The position numbers and the translations under genes are program-made. Shown here piece by piece: positions 1 to 8,187 of a DNA stretch of 63,203 bases. How positions within the stretch are numbered: position 1 is the first letter of the stretch; the number at the start of each line of letters is the position of its first letter. The stretch comes from Accumulibacter sp. GTDB lineage: Bacteria; Pseudomonadota; Gammaproteobacteria; Burkholderiales; Rhodocyclaceae. The notes under the pieces were generated by a model. That model worked only from the letters and a program-made list of their open reading frames with translations. It searched no databases and was not told where the DNA came from. Location of the stretch: contig JAFLDO010000029.1 of the NCBI GenBank assembly GCA_017302455.1, forward strand, positions 1 through 63,203, given 5' to 3'.

Positions 1-121
1 GGGCCTGCGCTGCGGCAGGCGCGAAGCTGGCCCGCTCGCGCAGGCCCCTGGCTGTCTTCAGGTGTCGGCGCAGCGCCTCGGCGCTCTGCTGCTTTTCGGT
101 GAAAGCCGTCGCATCGTCCAT
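1..121 (-). CDS. N-terminal end of an unidentified protein, cut by the window edge
   Basis: A minus-strand frame opens with ATG at 121-119 and stays open for 40 codons to the window edge. The peptide is Ala/Arg-rich and starts MDDATAFTEKQQSAEALRRH. I do not recognise the family. There is no strong Shine-Dalgarno sequence upstream. It would be divergent from the aldehyde dehydrogenase operon, the usual place for a regulator, but nothing in the 40 residues shows a helix-turn-helix. It could be a chance open frame. Confidence 0.35.
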   Translation of the reverse strand, partial: MDDATAFTEKQQSAEALRRHLKTARGLRERASFAPAAAQA

Positions 122-232
122 GGTGACGGATTATGCATCGTTCGCCCGACCCCGTTTAGAGGGCAACCCCTAACGCGAACGCGCGGCACCGCATACACTG
201 GATCCGGAAATCAGCCCAGAAAGGAGCAGCGC

Positions 233-1651
233 ATGCCCCATCCCGATCCGCTCGCGAGCCGCTTTACGCGGCTGCAGCTAGCCGCGCGTGGCGATTCGAA
301 TCCCGATCGGGCGGTGCGCGAGCGTCGCTTGCTGACCCTCGACCGCTTGCTCCTGGATAATGAGCCCGCGCTTGCCGACGCGGTTCGTCGTGATTTCGGC
401 CACCGCTCGGTGGCCGAGACACGCTTGCTCGAACTGTTTCCCAGCCATGCGGCCATCGGCCATGCACGCCGGCACCTGCGGCGCTGGATGCGGCCACGAG
501 CGCGCTCGGTTTCGCTGTGGTTTCAACCGGGTCGCGCCGAGGTGCGCTACCAGCCGCTGGGTGCGGTCGGCATCATCGTCCCGTGGAATTACCCGATCTT
601 TCTCGCCGCGGCACCGCTCGCCGCGGCGCTGGCTGCCGGCAACCGGGCACTGGTGAAGATGTCGGAAAACACGCCGGCTACTGCTTCCCTGTTCGCCGAA
701 CTCGTCGCCAGATACTTCGCCGACGATGAACTGTCGGTGGTCGAAGGCGATGTGGGCGTGGCCCAGGAGTTCGCGCGACTACCCTTCGATCATCTTTTGT
801 TCACCGGTTCGACGCCGGTCGGCCGGCAGGTGATGCGCGCAGCGGCCGACAGCCTGACGCCAGTGACTCTTGAACTCGGCGGCAAGTCGCCGGCGATCAT
901 CGGGCCGCGGCTTGCCGCGAGTGGCCACTTTGCCCGAGCGGTCGAGCGCATCATCATCGGCAAATGCATGAACGCCGGACAGACCTGTATTGCCCCCGAC
1001 TACGTGCTGCTTCCGGTTGGCCAGGAGCAGGCGTTCATCGAGCACGCCCGGCAGGTGGTCGCCGACTGCTATCCGGCCATCGAGAGCAACACCGACTACT
1101 CGACGATCGTCGATCAACGCCAGTTCGCTCGCCTCTGCGCGTACGTGGAGGAAGCGCGTGCGGGAAACGCGAAGATCATCGATCTGGCGCCCGGCGCGGT
1201 TGCCGATTCGGCGACCCGCCGGCTGCCGCCGCTGGCGCTGCTCGACCTCAGCGACAGTCTGCGCGTAATGCAGGAGGAAATCTTCGGGCCGCTGTTGCCG
1301 GTGCTGCCCTACCGCGATCTCGATGAGGCTATTCGCTTTGTCAACAGCCGGCCGCGGCCGCTCGCGCTGTACTACTTCGACCGCGAGAACGCCAACATCG
1401 AGCGCGTGCTCAATGAAACCGTCGCCGGCGGCGTGACCGTCAACGACACGATTCTGCACATCGCGCAGGACGATCTGCCATTCGGTGGTGTCGGCCCGAG
1501 CGGCATGGGCTGTTACCACGGTTTCGCGGGCTTCGAAACGTTCTCGGTAAAGAAGGCGGTCTTCCGACAATCTCGCCTCTCCGCCATCGGCCTGTTCAAG
1601 CCGCCTTACGGGGCCGTCTTCGAGCGTCTGACGAGGATCCTGCTGCGATGA
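233..1651 (+). CDS. NAD(P)-dependent aldehyde dehydrogenase, coniferyl aldehyde dehydrogenase type
   Basis: A 472-residue member of the class 3-like aldehyde dehydrogenases that oxidise aldehydes to acids with NAD(P)+. ATG 233 is chosen because AAGGAG lies at 221-226; the longer open frame from 62 has no ribosome site and a non-conserved extension. Visible motifs are the substrate/cofactor segment IIVPWNYPIF, the general base Glu near residue 214 in LELGGK, and the catalytic Cys near residue 252 in GQTC. The C-terminus is basic and hydrophobic, as in the calB/LaoC group. It is the first gene of a coupled operon (its stop overlaps the next start), with a GMC alcohol oxidoreductase downstream, so a fatty aldehyde made by that enzyme is the most plausible substrate. 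Family assignment is firm; substrate is inferred. Confidence 0.9.
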   Translation: MPHPDPLASRFTRLQLAARGDSNPDRAVRERRLLTLDRLLLDNEPALADAVRRDFGHRSVAETRLLELFPSHAAIGHARRHLRRWMRPRARSVSLWFQPGRAEVRYQPLGAVGIIVPWNYPIFLAAAPLAAALAAGNRALVKMSENTPATASLFAELVARYFADDELSVVEGDVGVAQEFARLPFDHLLFTGSTPVGRQVMRAAADSLTPVTLELGGKSPAIIGPRLAASGHFARAVERIIIGKCMNAGQTCIAPDYVLLPVGQEQAFIEHARQVVADCYPAIESNTDYSTIVDQRQFARLCAYVEEARAGNAKIIDLAPGAVADSATRRLPPLALLDLSDSLRVMQEEIFGPLLPVLPYRDLDEAIRFVNSRPRPLALYYFDRENANIERVLNETVAGGVTVNDTILHIAQDDLPFGGVGPSGMGCYHGFAGFETFSVKKAVFRQSRLSAIGLFKPPYGAVFERLTRILLR

Positions 1652-2151
1652 TACCTTCCCGTCGGCAGTTCATCAGGACCGGCCTCGGCGGCAGCCTGTT
1701 GCTGACCTTCGCCGGCTGGCTCAACGCCGCTGGTGCCCGTCCTCTCACCACCGCCGAGCGCGAAATGCTCGGCGCCGTGAGCAATGCGATGCTCGATGGT
1801 GCGCTGCCCGCCGCTGGCGAGCCGCGGCGCCGCTTGGTGGCGCTGACCGTCGATGGCATTGCCAGCGAAGTCGCTGGTCTTGCCCCGGCAACGCAACGGG
1901 AGGTAGGCGAGTTGTTCGGCCTGCTGGTCGTGGCGCCCGCAAGAATGCTTCTCGCCGGTGTCGGCAAGCCATGGCGTGAGGCGAGCGTCGCCGATGTCGG
2001 CGAGTTCCTCGAATCCTGGCGGACAAGCCGCTTGGGCCTGCTGCAGGGCGCCTACGCGGCGCTGCACGATCTGACCTTCGGCGCCTGGTATGCGCGTCCC
2101 GATACCTGGGAAGCCATTGGCTATCCCGGCCCACCCAAGGGGTACTTCTGA
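1648..2151 (+). CDS. Tat-signal small protein, partner of GMC oxidoreductase (LaoB-like)
   Basis: A 167-residue protein starting with a twin-arginine signal (SRRQF at residues 4-8, then a hydrophobic stretch ending around AAGARP), so export by the Tat pathway is expected. The rest is alpha-helical in character with no catalytic motif. Its ATG overlaps the aldehyde dehydrogenase stop (ATGA), and its own TGA overlaps the next ATG, so the three genes are translationally coupled. Small Tat proteins beside GMC oxidoreductases are known as gluconate-dehydrogenase subunit-3-like partners and as LaoB in Pseudomonas. They probably help export or anchor the flavoprotein, which has no signal of its own. 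Confidence 0.75.
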   Translation: MIPSRRQFIRTGLGGSLLLTFAGWLNAAGARPLTTAEREMLGAVSNAMLDGALPAAGEPRRRLVALTVDGIASEVAGLAPATQREVGELFGLLVVAPARMLLAGVGKPWREASVADVGEFLESWRTSRLGLLQGAYAALHDLTFGAWYARPDTWEAIGYPGPPKGYF

Positions 2152-3758
2152 TGCTGGATCCGATCAAGACTGGCCTCGCTTCCGGCTGGAAGCACGTGGA
2201 TGCTTCGACGCTGGCCAGGAGCCAGACGATCGAGGCGGATGTGATCATCGTCGGTACCGGGGCCGGCGGTGGGGTGAGCGCCGACATTCTCAGTGACGCC
2301 GGCCTGCGCGTCGTTCTGGTCGAAGAGGGGCCGCTGCGCTCGTCGAGTGACTTCACGATGCGCGAAGCGGACGCCTATCCGCAGTTGTATCAGGAGTCGG
2401 GAGCACGCAAGACCGCGGACAAGGCGATCAACATCCTGCAGGGCCGCTGTGTCGGCGGCTCGACGACGGTAAACTGGACCAGCAGCTTTCGCACGCCACC
2501 GGAAGTCCTCGACTTCTGGCAGCGGCAGTTCGGCTTGCGGCAACTGACGGTCAATGCGATGAGTTCGTGGTTTGCCGTGATGGAACATAAGCTTTGGGTG
2601 CGTGCGTGGGACACTCCGCCCAACGCGAACAACAAGGTACTCGCCAGCGGCGGCGAGAAGCTCGGCATCGACATCGGGCACATCAAGCGCAACGTCAAGG
2701 GATGCTGGAACCTCGGGTACTGCGGCATGGGCTGCCCGACCAATGCCAAGCAGTCGATGCTGCTGACCACCATTCCGGCGGCGCTGGGCCGCGGTGCGAC
2801 ACTGTACACCCGGCTGCGCGCCGACCGTCTGCGCTTTGCCGGCAGTCGCGTCACCGGCCTCGACTGCCTGGCGCTGAAGCCTGACGGCATCTTCCCTTCC
2901 GGCAAGGTGGTACATTTTCGCGCTCGCCACTTCGTTGTCGCTGCCGGAGCCATCGGCAGTCCTGCACTGCTGATGCGCAGCGGCGTTCCCGACCCGCACC
3001 GCCTGCTGGGCAAGCGGACCTTCCTGCACCCGGTCGTGATCTCTTCGGCGCTGATGCCCGAGCGCGTCGATGGCTACGCCGGCGCACCGCAGTCGATGTA
3101 CTCGGATCACTTCCTCCATCAGGCGCCGATCGACGGGCCGCTGGGCTTCAAGCTCGAAGCGGCGCCGCTGCACCCGGTCCTCTTTTCGACGACGCTGCAG
3201 GGTTACGGCGAGGCGCATGCGCGCCTGATGCGCGAATTCACCAGTGCCAGCGTCCTGCTGGCCCTGCTGCGCGACGGTTTCAATCCGCAAAGTCGCGGCG
3301 GTCAGGTGCGTCTCGGCGCCGACCGTCTGCCGGTGCTCGACTACCCGCTCGGCGACGTGATCTGGGAAGCCGCCCGCCGCGCGCTGCTGGCGATGGCCGA
3401 GATTCAGTTCGCCGCCGGTGCGCGCTGGGTCACGCCGGTTCATGAGGCGGCACCCGGCTATACGAGTTGGGCTGAGGCGCGCAAGGGGATCGCCCTGTTG
3501 CCGCTGAAGCCGCTCATCTGCCGGGTGGTGAGCGCGCACGTGATGGGCGGCTGCGCGATGGCCGACGCCCCGCCGCGTGGCGTCGTCGATCACCGTGGCC
3601 GGCACTTCTGGCTGGGCAATCTGTCAGTCCACGACGGCTCGGTCTTTCCGACCAGCCTGGGCGTCAACCCGCAGCTTTCGATCTACGGCCTGGTCGCCCG
3701 CAATGCCAGCCTGCTCGCCGCCGAACTGGCCGGCAGGCCAGCGCCGCTCATTCCCTGA
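2151..3758 (+). CDS. GMC-family FAD-dependent alcohol oxidoreductase (LaoA-like)
   Basis: 535 residues. An FAD-binding Rossmann motif (VIIVGTGAGGG) lies near residues 30-40, followed by the GMC region GRCVGGSTTVNWTSSF around 100-115. The C-terminal part holds the GMC catalytic His in VSAHVMGGC and the Asn in GVNPQLSI. GMC enzymes oxidise primary alcohols using FAD. A Cys-rich CWNLGYCGMGC segment near residue 190 is typical of the long-chain alcohol oxidase branch. The gene begins inside the stop of the Tat protein (TGATG). With the upstream aldehyde dehydrogenase it would convert a long-chain alcohol to aldehyde and acid; the downstream lipase could supply substrate. The GMC family is certain, the alcohol chain length is inferred. 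Confidence 0.9.
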   Translation: MLDPIKTGLASGWKHVDASTLARSQTIEADVIIVGTGAGGGVSADILSDAGLRVVLVEEGPLRSSSDFTMREADAYPQLYQESGARKTADKAINILQGRCVGGSTTVNWTSSFRTPPEVLDFWQRQFGLRQLTVNAMSSWFAVMEHKLWVRAWDTPPNANNKVLASGGEKLGIDIGHIKRNVKGCWNLGYCGMGCPTNAKQSMLLTTIPAALGRGATLYTRLRADRLRFAGSRVTGLDCLALKPDGIFPSGKVVHFRARHFVVAAGAIGSPALLMRSGVPDPHRLLGKRTFLHPVVISSALMPERVDGYAGAPQSMYSDHFLHQAPIDGPLGFKLEAAPLHPVLFSTTLQGYGEAHARLMREFTSASVLLALLRDGFNPQSRGGQVRLGADRLPVLDYPLGDVIWEAARRALLAMAEIQFAAGARWVTPVHEAAPGYTSWAEARKGIALLPLKPLICRVVSAHVMGGCAMADAPPRGVVDHRGRHFWLGNLSVHDGSVFPTSLGVNPQLSIYGLVARNASLLAAELAGRPAPLIP

Positions 3759-3773
3759 GGGAGGTTCGCTGCC

Positions 3774-4727
3774 ATGCTGGCGCGCGCGCTACGTCTGTCT
3801 CTGTTGCTCGAAGTGCTGCTCTATCTGGCGCTTGCCAAGTACGGTTTCGACGCTTCCTCCGGGGTGGCGGTCCTGGTGGCGCTGTTCGGCGTGCTCAGCT
3901 TGCGTGCCGCCCTGGTGGCGCTGATCTACGCTTGTGCCTGGACATGGCGCTCGCCGGCGCCGCGCCTCTCGGCGGCGCAAGCGCTGGTAATGGTCCTTGG
4001 CGAATACGCTGCCTTTGTCCGCAGTTTTGTCATCGTCTTTCCCTTCGAACGCTGGTGGATGGGGGCGGACCGGCTGCAGCCGCACCCTGCAGGCGCTATC
4101 GGAAGCGTCGGCGCGCCGCGGCATCGGCGCCCGCCGGTACTGCTGATTCACGGCTATGGCTGCTCGCGCGCCGGGTGGTGGTGGCTTCGCCCCAGGCTGG
4201 AGGCTGCCGGCTGGACAGTGGCGACACTCAACCTCGAACCCGTCTACGCGAGCATCGACGACTACATCGATCCCTTGGTCCGGCGCATCGATGCCGTTCT
4301 TGGCGAGGCGGGTGCCGAGAGACTGATCCTCGTCGGGCACAGCATGGGCGGTCTGGTCGCGCGCGCCTATCTGCAGCGGTTCGGCGGAGCGCGAGTCGCC
4401 GGACTGGTGACCCTGGGAACGCCGCATCAGGGAAGTCGCCTGGCCTTCCTCGGCTTCGGCGAGAATGCGCGTCAGATGCGCCCGGGCAGTCCCTGGCTGC
4501 AGAGCGTGGCGCGTCCGCCCGCGGTGGTCGAGACCACGGTGATCTACAGTCCGCACGACAACTTCGTCATGCCACAGGCCTGCCTCGAGTTGCCTGGCAC
4601 GGAAAGTCGCGTGGTCGGCGGGGTTGGCCACCTCGCGATGCTCTATTCGCCACGCGTTGCGCAGGCCCTGCTGGTGGCGCTCGAGCGGTACGGCCGGCCC
4701 CGTCGGCAGGAAGAGCACGGCGCCTGA
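3774..4727 (+). CDS. Membrane-anchored alpha/beta hydrolase, lipase-like
   Basis: 317 residues. The first about 90 residues contain two hydrophobic segments, suggesting an inner-membrane anchor. The hydrolase domain follows: oxyanion region LLIHGYGCSRAGWWWL, nucleophile Ser190 in GHSMGG, Asp262 in SPHDN and His286 in GGVGHL, a complete triad. LGTPHQGS is typical of triacylglycerol lipase/EstA-like enzymes. It lies 15 bp after the GMC gene with GGGAGG as ribosome site, so it belongs to the same operon. Its role may be to release fatty alcohols or acids from esters. Substrate is unknown. Confidence 0.85.
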   Translation: MLARALRLSLLLEVLLYLALAKYGFDASSGVAVLVALFGVLSLRAALVALIYACAWTWRSPAPRLSAAQALVMVLGEYAAFVRSFVIVFPFERWWMGADRLQPHPAGAIGSVGAPRHRRPPVLLIHGYGCSRAGWWWLRPRLEAAGWTVATLNLEPVYASIDDYIDPLVRRIDAVLGEAGAERLILVGHSMGGLVARAYLQRFGGARVAGLVTLGTPHQGSRLAFLGFGENARQMRPGSPWLQSVARPPAVVETTVIYSPHDNFVMPQACLELPGTESRVVGGVGHLAMLYSPRVAQALLVALERYGRPRRQEEHGA

Positions 4728-4904
4728 GCGAGCGCTGCGGCCGGCCCTCGGAGTCCGCATACACGGGTTCGCTGCCCCACGCGGTCCTTGCACGGCGGGC
4801 AGGTAGGCGTATGATTCAATTCGCGATTGGCTGCCGTTGCCGGGAGCAGAGAGTCGTATCGCCGTTTCCTTGACTTTCCACACCTGATAGAGTAGGTTTT
4901 TTCG

Positions 4905-5375
4905 ATGGACCAGCGCTCTGACAAGAAGAATTCGGGCTTTACCCTGATCGAGGTGCTGATCGTCGTGGCGATTCTCGGCATCCTGATGTCGATTGCCGTA
5001 CCGGCCTACAGTGAATACATACGGCGAGCGCATCGCGCTGCCGCCCAGCAGTTTCTACTCGATGTGGCGCAACGTCAGGAGCAGTATCTGCTTGACAATC
5101 GGCAGTACGCCACGGCCTTGAGGACGGCAGGAGCGCCACTTGGGGCTGGCGAGCTGGACATGACCTTCCCGGCGGACATCTCTCCCTACTATAACAATCC
5201 CGATTTCACCGGTGTCAATAATGCCGCGACGCCGCCAGCCTTCCTGCTGTTCATGTCGCCGAAAGCGGGCAAGATGTCTGGCGACGGCAACCTGGTGATC
5301 AATAACGCGACTCAGAAATGGCGTGACACCAACGGCGACAACGCCTACACGGCGGGTACAGACAAGCCATGGTAG
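4905..5375 (+). CDS. pilE: Type IV prepilin, PilE-like minor pilin
   Basis: 156 residues. A class III prepilin signal is plain: an 11-residue basic leader, Gly, then FTLIEVLIVVAILGIL with Glu at position +5 for assembly and methylation. A long amphipathic helix follows (RRAHRAAAQQFLLDVAQRQ), and the C-terminal domain resembles the PilE/ComE-type minor pilins of Beta- and Gammaproteobacteria. There is no cysteine pair, unlike major pilins. It opens the operon of minor pilins and PilY1, whose products prime pilus assembly at the inner membrane. The next gene starts 7 bp before its stop. Confidence 0.88.
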   Translation: MDQRSDKKNSGFTLIEVLIVVAILGILMSIAVPAYSEYIRRAHRAAAQQFLLDVAQRQEQYLLDNRQYATALRTAGAPLGAGELDMTFPADISPYYNNPDFTGVNNAATPPAFLLFMSPKAGKMSGDGNLVINNATQKWRDTNGDNAYTAGTDKPW

Positions 5376-5950
5376 GTTTTGGAAAGCCCCACGCGAACGG
5401 CGGTTTCAGCCTGCTTGAGTTGCTGGTCGTCATCGCCATACTGGGGATTCTGATGCGGATGGCGTGGCTGCCGTTCCGGGAAATGATGGCGAATCAGCGC
5501 CTGCGATCGGTGACGTCGGATGTGGTGGCAGACTTCGCGCTGGCGCGCGTCGAAGCCATCAAGCGCAGCAGTCGCGTCGGCGTCGCGCGCACGACAGCGG
5601 CTTGGGTGGGAGGCTGGGTGGTGTTCGACGACGTCGACCGGGACGGTACTTTCGATCCCGAGACTGACGGCGATGGACTGTGTGAAGCGGGGGAAGAGTG
5701 TGTTCTTGCCTCGCGTCCGGCCCTCGACGCCACGGTCAACGTTTGCAGCGCCGACACCGCGTTCGACGTCCTGACGTTCGGCGCCGATGGTGCTGTGCGC
5801 GCCTACAATGCGGGTGCGCTGTTGGCCGCGATCCCGCGGATCACGGTCAGTTCCACGTTCACGTCCGCCGGTGTGCCGGCGCGTCAACTGGAGTTCAGTC
5901 CGACCGGCCGGGTCGCGGTCGTTTCGGCGGGTGTGGCCGCTTGCCCCTGA
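5369..5950 (+). CDS. fimT: Minor pilin, GspH/FimT family
   Basis: 193 residues. Leader of 12 residues ending GG, then FSLLELLVVIAILGILMRM, the prepilin peptidase site with Glu at +5. GspH/FimT features follow: SDVVADFALARVEAIKRSSRVGV and a C-terminal phrase of the type LEFSPTGRV. A segment DRDGTFDPETDGDG is acidic and could bind calcium. The gene overlaps pilE by 7 bp and is followed 10 bp later by pilV. It may be either FimT or FimU, which are hard to separate by eye. Confidence 0.85.
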   Translation: MVGFGKPHANGGFSLLELLVVIAILGILMRMAWLPFREMMANQRLRSVTSDVVADFALARVEAIKRSSRVGVARTTAAWVGGWVVFDDVDRDGTFDPETDGDGLCEAGEECVLASRPALDATVNVCSADTAFDVLTFGADGAVRAYNAGALLAAIPRITVSSTFTSAGVPARQLEFSPTGRVAVVSAGVAACP

Positions 5951-5960
5951 GGCCCCGCGA

Positions 5961-6581
5961 ATGAAACCCGCTCATCGCTCCCAGCGTGGCTTCACCCTCC
6001 TCGAGGTGCTGATATCCCTGCTTATCCTGCTGATTGGTTTGCTCGGCATAGCCGTCCTGATGCTCAAGGGGCAGCGCGCCTCGTTCGAGGGCTATCAGCG
6101 GCAGCAGGCACTGGCCATGGCGCAGGAGATGGCCGAGAAGATCCGCTCCAATCAGGGAGCGGTAGCCGCCTACGTGACGGGGACGACCGATGGTCCCAAC
6201 ATGCCGGGGCGGGGAGGACGGTTCGCCACCTACCAAGCGCTTTCCGATGCCGGGAAATGTTGGACCGCCGATTGTGACGCTGCCAACATGGCGCAGAATC
6301 ACTTGGCAACCTGGGATGGTGTGCTTGTCGGGGCGTCGGAAACCAAGGATGCGGCGACAAATCGTGTCGGCGGCATCATCGGCGCCCGCGGATGTGTCGA
6401 ACGCCCTGATGCGACGCAGCCGATTTTCTGGGTCAGCGTTGCTTGGCAGGGTGAAGGTGACACGGTCGCGCCGGACGCGACGGCCTCCGCCTGCGGCGCA
6501 GGTCTCTACGGGACGGCCGCGCGTCGCCGTCTGGTCACGCTCCGCGTCGCCACTTGTCTGCCTGGTGGCCCGGGATGCTGA
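5961..6581 (+). CDS. pilV: Minor pilin PilV
   Basis: 206 residues from ATG 5961, which gives the standard leader MKPAHRSQRG followed by FTLLEVLISLLILLIGLLGI. The longer frame upstream lies inside fimT and is not conserved. The helix continues with QRQQALAMAQEMAEKIRSN, the usual PilV pattern. Four or more cysteines in the C-terminal half suggest disulphides in the periplasm. It sits between fimT and pilW; its TGA overlaps the chosen pilW start. PilV helps build the priming complex with PilW, PilX and PilY1. Confidence 0.88.
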   Translation: MKPAHRSQRGFTLLEVLISLLILLIGLLGIAVLMLKGQRASFEGYQRQQALAMAQEMAEKIRSNQGAVAAYVTGTTDGPNMPGRGGRFATYQALSDAGKCWTADCDAANMAQNHLATWDGVLVGASETKDAATNRVGGIIGARGCVERPDATQPIFWVSVAWQGEGDTVAPDATASACGAGLYGTAARRRLVTLRVATCLPGGPGC

Positions 6582-7663
6582 TGACAATGCGCCACTCCCG
6601 TCGACCTGGCGCCAACTCCCGGCAGCGTGGTCTGACGCTGGTCGAAGTCATGGTCGCGATGACCATCGGCATCATCCTGCTGCTTGCCCTGGGTACGCTG
6701 TTCGCCAATTCCACGCGCGTTTTCAAGGTCAATGACGATTTCGCTCGCATGCAGGAGAACGGGACCTATGCACTTAACGCCATTGGATCCGATCTCCGAC
6801 AGGCCGGCTTTTATGGCCATATCGCGTCCTTCGACGTAAAGATGCCGGTCGCCATTGCCGTTACCGGCGATTGCGCGGCAGGCTGGGCAACCAATGTTGC
6901 GCAACCGCTCTCCGGCTTCCATGGTGTGACTCCCAGCGCCGCGCACACCGCCCTCACATGCATCAATGCCAGCAACTTCATTGACGGCGCGGCTGGCCGC
7001 CCAAGCTTCATTCTCATCGTCCGTGGCGCCACGGGGGGCGCGGTCCCGTCTGCCGCACTCGCGGCGGGCTCGCTTTATGTGCAATCGGATCCGACCACCG
7101 GGATCCTTTTCCGAGGTGACCAGTACGCCGCTCTTGCAACGCCGCCCAGGCGAACCGTTCTCGGTGGTGGCGAGGCTCCAATCTACCCATATCAAGCAAG
7201 GGCCTACTATCTGCGACCCTGTAGTCGTCCGACCGGCAGCGGTGGTACGGTCTGTCTGGCAACCGATGACGGCAACCAGCCGATCCCTACCCTGGTTCGC
7301 CAGGAACTTGTCGACGTTGCGGGTACAACGACGATGGCCGAGCGGGCTGTCGCCGAGGGTATCGAGGCCGTACGGATTGTCTATGGTGTCGACAATGACG
7401 GCAACGGTACGCCAGACAGGTACATGGAGGCACCGACCGAGATTCAGTTTACGCAAGTGGTGACGGCGCGGGTTTCGGTCCTGGTTCGTTCGCCCAAGCC
7501 GACCAATGGGTACAACGATGACAGCAGGGACTACGATCTGAATGGCGATGGTGTTGCCGAGTTGAACTGCACTGATGACGGGCTTCCCTGCAACTATCAT
7601 CGACATGTTTTCACACAGTCGTTCCAGGTGCGCAATATCGCACAACGGCTTGCATTGCCATGA
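6581..7663 (+). CDS. pilW: Minor pilin PilW
   Basis: 360 residues from ATG 6581, which overlaps the pilV stop (TGATG). An earlier ATG at 6575 is also possible. The prepilin site has Leu rather than Phe at +1 (RQRG then LTLVEVMVAMTIGIILLL), as is common in PilW. Typical PilW phrases include QENGTYALNAIGSDLRQAGFYGH and a late SFQVRNIAQRLALP. The size is normal for the family. It is part of the minor-pilin/PilY1 priming complex of type IV pili. Confidence 0.88.
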   Translation: MTMRHSRRPGANSRQRGLTLVEVMVAMTIGIILLLALGTLFANSTRVFKVNDDFARMQENGTYALNAIGSDLRQAGFYGHIASFDVKMPVAIAVTGDCAAGWATNVAQPLSGFHGVTPSAAHTALTCINASNFIDGAAGRPSFILIVRGATGGAVPSAALAAGSLYVQSDPTTGILFRGDQYAALATPPRRTVLGGGEAPIYPYQARAYYLRPCSRPTGSGGTVCLATDDGNQPIPTLVRQELVDVAGTTTMAERAVAEGIEAVRIVYGVDNDGNGTPDRYMEAPTEIQFTQVVTARVSVLVRSPKPTNGYNDDSRDYDLNGDGVAELNCTDDGLPCNYHRHVFTQSFQVRNIAQRLALP

Positions 7664-7673
7664 TGAAGACACT

Positions 7674-8153
7674 ATGAAGAGAACAGTCAAGTCGCAAACG
7701 GGCGTGGTGCTCGTGACCAGCCTGATCATGCTGGTCATGATGACGCTGCTCGTCGTGTCGTTGGTGCGCACCAGCGTCATTGAGCTGAAGATAGGGGGAG
7801 CCAGCCAGATTGCCGCTCAAAATCTTGCCAACGCGGAGGCCGCGATCTGGGCCTTCATGAACGCCCCCAACAACCGCACGGGGTTCGTCCATGGCGCTGC
7901 GATGGACGTCGATCTCAGCGATGATTATGACTTTAGCCTTCCGCAGTTCCAACACCTGAGGGAGGTCACCTTGACCGCCAACGAACTAGCGTGTGGCGCA
8001 GCCGCCGGCGTCGGAGAGGGCAACATGACGGGAGAGAAGTCTCCGCAGGCGGTCTATTTTGACGTTCGGGCCGATGCACGCGACGGGGTTTTCGCTGGCC
8101 GAACGATCGTTCACCAAGGCGTTCGGGCGCTCTTGAAAAGTTGCGGCCCCTGA
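7674..8153 (+). CDS. pilX: Minor pilin PilX
   Basis: 159 residues. ATG 7674 is preferred because it gives the standard PilX start MKRTVKSQTGVVLVTSLIML; the longer frame from 7575 overlaps pilW without a ribosome site. PilX proteins carry this hydrophobic N-terminus without the classic G-F cleavage site and continue with SVIELKIGGASQ. It lies 10 bp after pilW and 34 bp before pilY1. PilX is thought to link the minor pilins to PilY1. Confidence 0.82.
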   Translation: MKRTVKSQTGVVLVTSLIMLVMMTLLVVSLVRTSVIELKIGGASQIAAQNLANAEAAIWAFMNAPNNRTGFVHGAAMDVDLSDDYDFSLPQFQHLREVTLTANELACGAAAGVGEGNMTGEKSPQAVYFDVRADARDGVFAGRTIVHQGVRALLKSCGP

Positions 8154-8187
8154 TTTGCACTACCTAGACTGGAAGCGAGGCTCGATC

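Noticed and set aside
2121-3605. 494-codon frame antisense to the GMC oxidoreductase
   Set aside because: Typical GC-rich shadow frame; no ribosome site and no recognisable domain, while the plus strand encodes a clear enzyme.
4870-4898. TTGACT-N17-TAGGTT promoter before pilE
   Set aside because: It would start transcription at or after the ATG at 4905, leaving no ribosome site; the -10 is poor.
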